From contig QAXH01005478.1 of NCBI GenBank assembly GCA_004335635.1, forward strand, positions 6,890-63,217: a stretch of 56,328 bases of DNA, given 5' to 3'. The DNA comes from Chloromonas sp. AAM2. Its lineage: Eukaryota; Chlorophyta; Chlorophyceae; Chlamydomonadales; Chlamydomonadaceae. Made by a program: the position numbers and the translations under genes. Shown here piece by piece: positions 56,262 to 56,328 of this stretch (position 1 is the first letter of the stretch; each line of letters starts with the position of its first letter). The notes under the pieces are model-generated. The model saw only the letters and a program-made list of their open reading frames with translations. It had not been told where the DNA came from and did no database searches.

Positions 56262-56328
56262 CACTGCCCACCCGTGCCTGTGCCGGCCCGCGCCTGGGGG
56301 AGGGGGTGCTGGCGGGGCGGGAGGCATG
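56262..56328. other. GC-rich right edge, possible exon of the next gene
   Basis: Composition jumps to very high G+C (GGGGGAGGGGGTGCTGGCGG), as seen over exons elsewhere in the window. The plus strand is open in one frame (PTRACAGPRLGEGVLAGREA). Orientation and identity cannot be decided. Confidence 0.25.

Overview
The window looks like nuclear DNA of a chlorophyte green alga. The genes are split by many short GT-AG introns with strong GTGAG donors and CAG acceptors. The large kinase-family protein follows plant TOR block by block. Three genes point to plant-type or plastid biology: a PHT4-type anion transporter, an FAD5-type plastid acyl desaturase, and a plant-like ML/NPC2 lipid-binding protein. 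Two N runs (17934-18075 and 33326-33361) mark assembly gaps. Gene identities come from reading the translations against remembered family motifs; no database search was possible.

Layout. 347-21569 (minus): the amino-terminal 1570 codons of TOR in 39 exons, covering the HEAT-repeat solenoid and the start of the FAT domain. The rest of FAT, FRB, kinase and FATC lie beyond the left edge. 23423-26274 (minus): a three-exon NYN/PIN-like ribonuclease-fold protein. Each of its introns holds a terminal-inverted-repeat element. 26428-26799 (plus): a PKR1-like V-ATPase assembly protein, divergent from the NYN gene. 30682-33832 (minus): an F-box/leucine-rich-repeat gene. 36981-38684 (plus): an unrecognised low-complexity protein with 20-residue Trp/Arg repeats. 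41759-43758 (plus): a secreted ML-domain protein whose first exon lies in a long inverted duplication. 45839-48128 (plus): the anion transporter. 52011-53982 (plus): the plastid desaturase.

The DNA between genes is rich in repeats. These include two fragments of one non-LTR retrotransposon family (1-126 and 34259-34690), a family of short elements ending in A/T runs plus a GTTTGCCAGTTCTGG terminus, a five-copy satellite with paired TCACGTGA palindromes (39606-40235), a 41-bp minisatellite inside a TOR intron, a three-copy dispersed repeat (44.7, 45.2 and 51.1 kb), a short telomere-like tract upstream of TOR, and a perfect 45-bp-arm hairpin at 51408-51530.

There is no operon-like logic. Several genes do concern growth signalling and endomembranes or plastid lipids (TOR, PKR1/V-ATPase, ML lipid transfer, desaturase, anion transport), but their adjacency is probably incidental. 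The most unusual material is the self-complementary DNA: the ML exon 1 inverted duplication and the 51.4-kb hairpin are both candidate small-RNA precursors.
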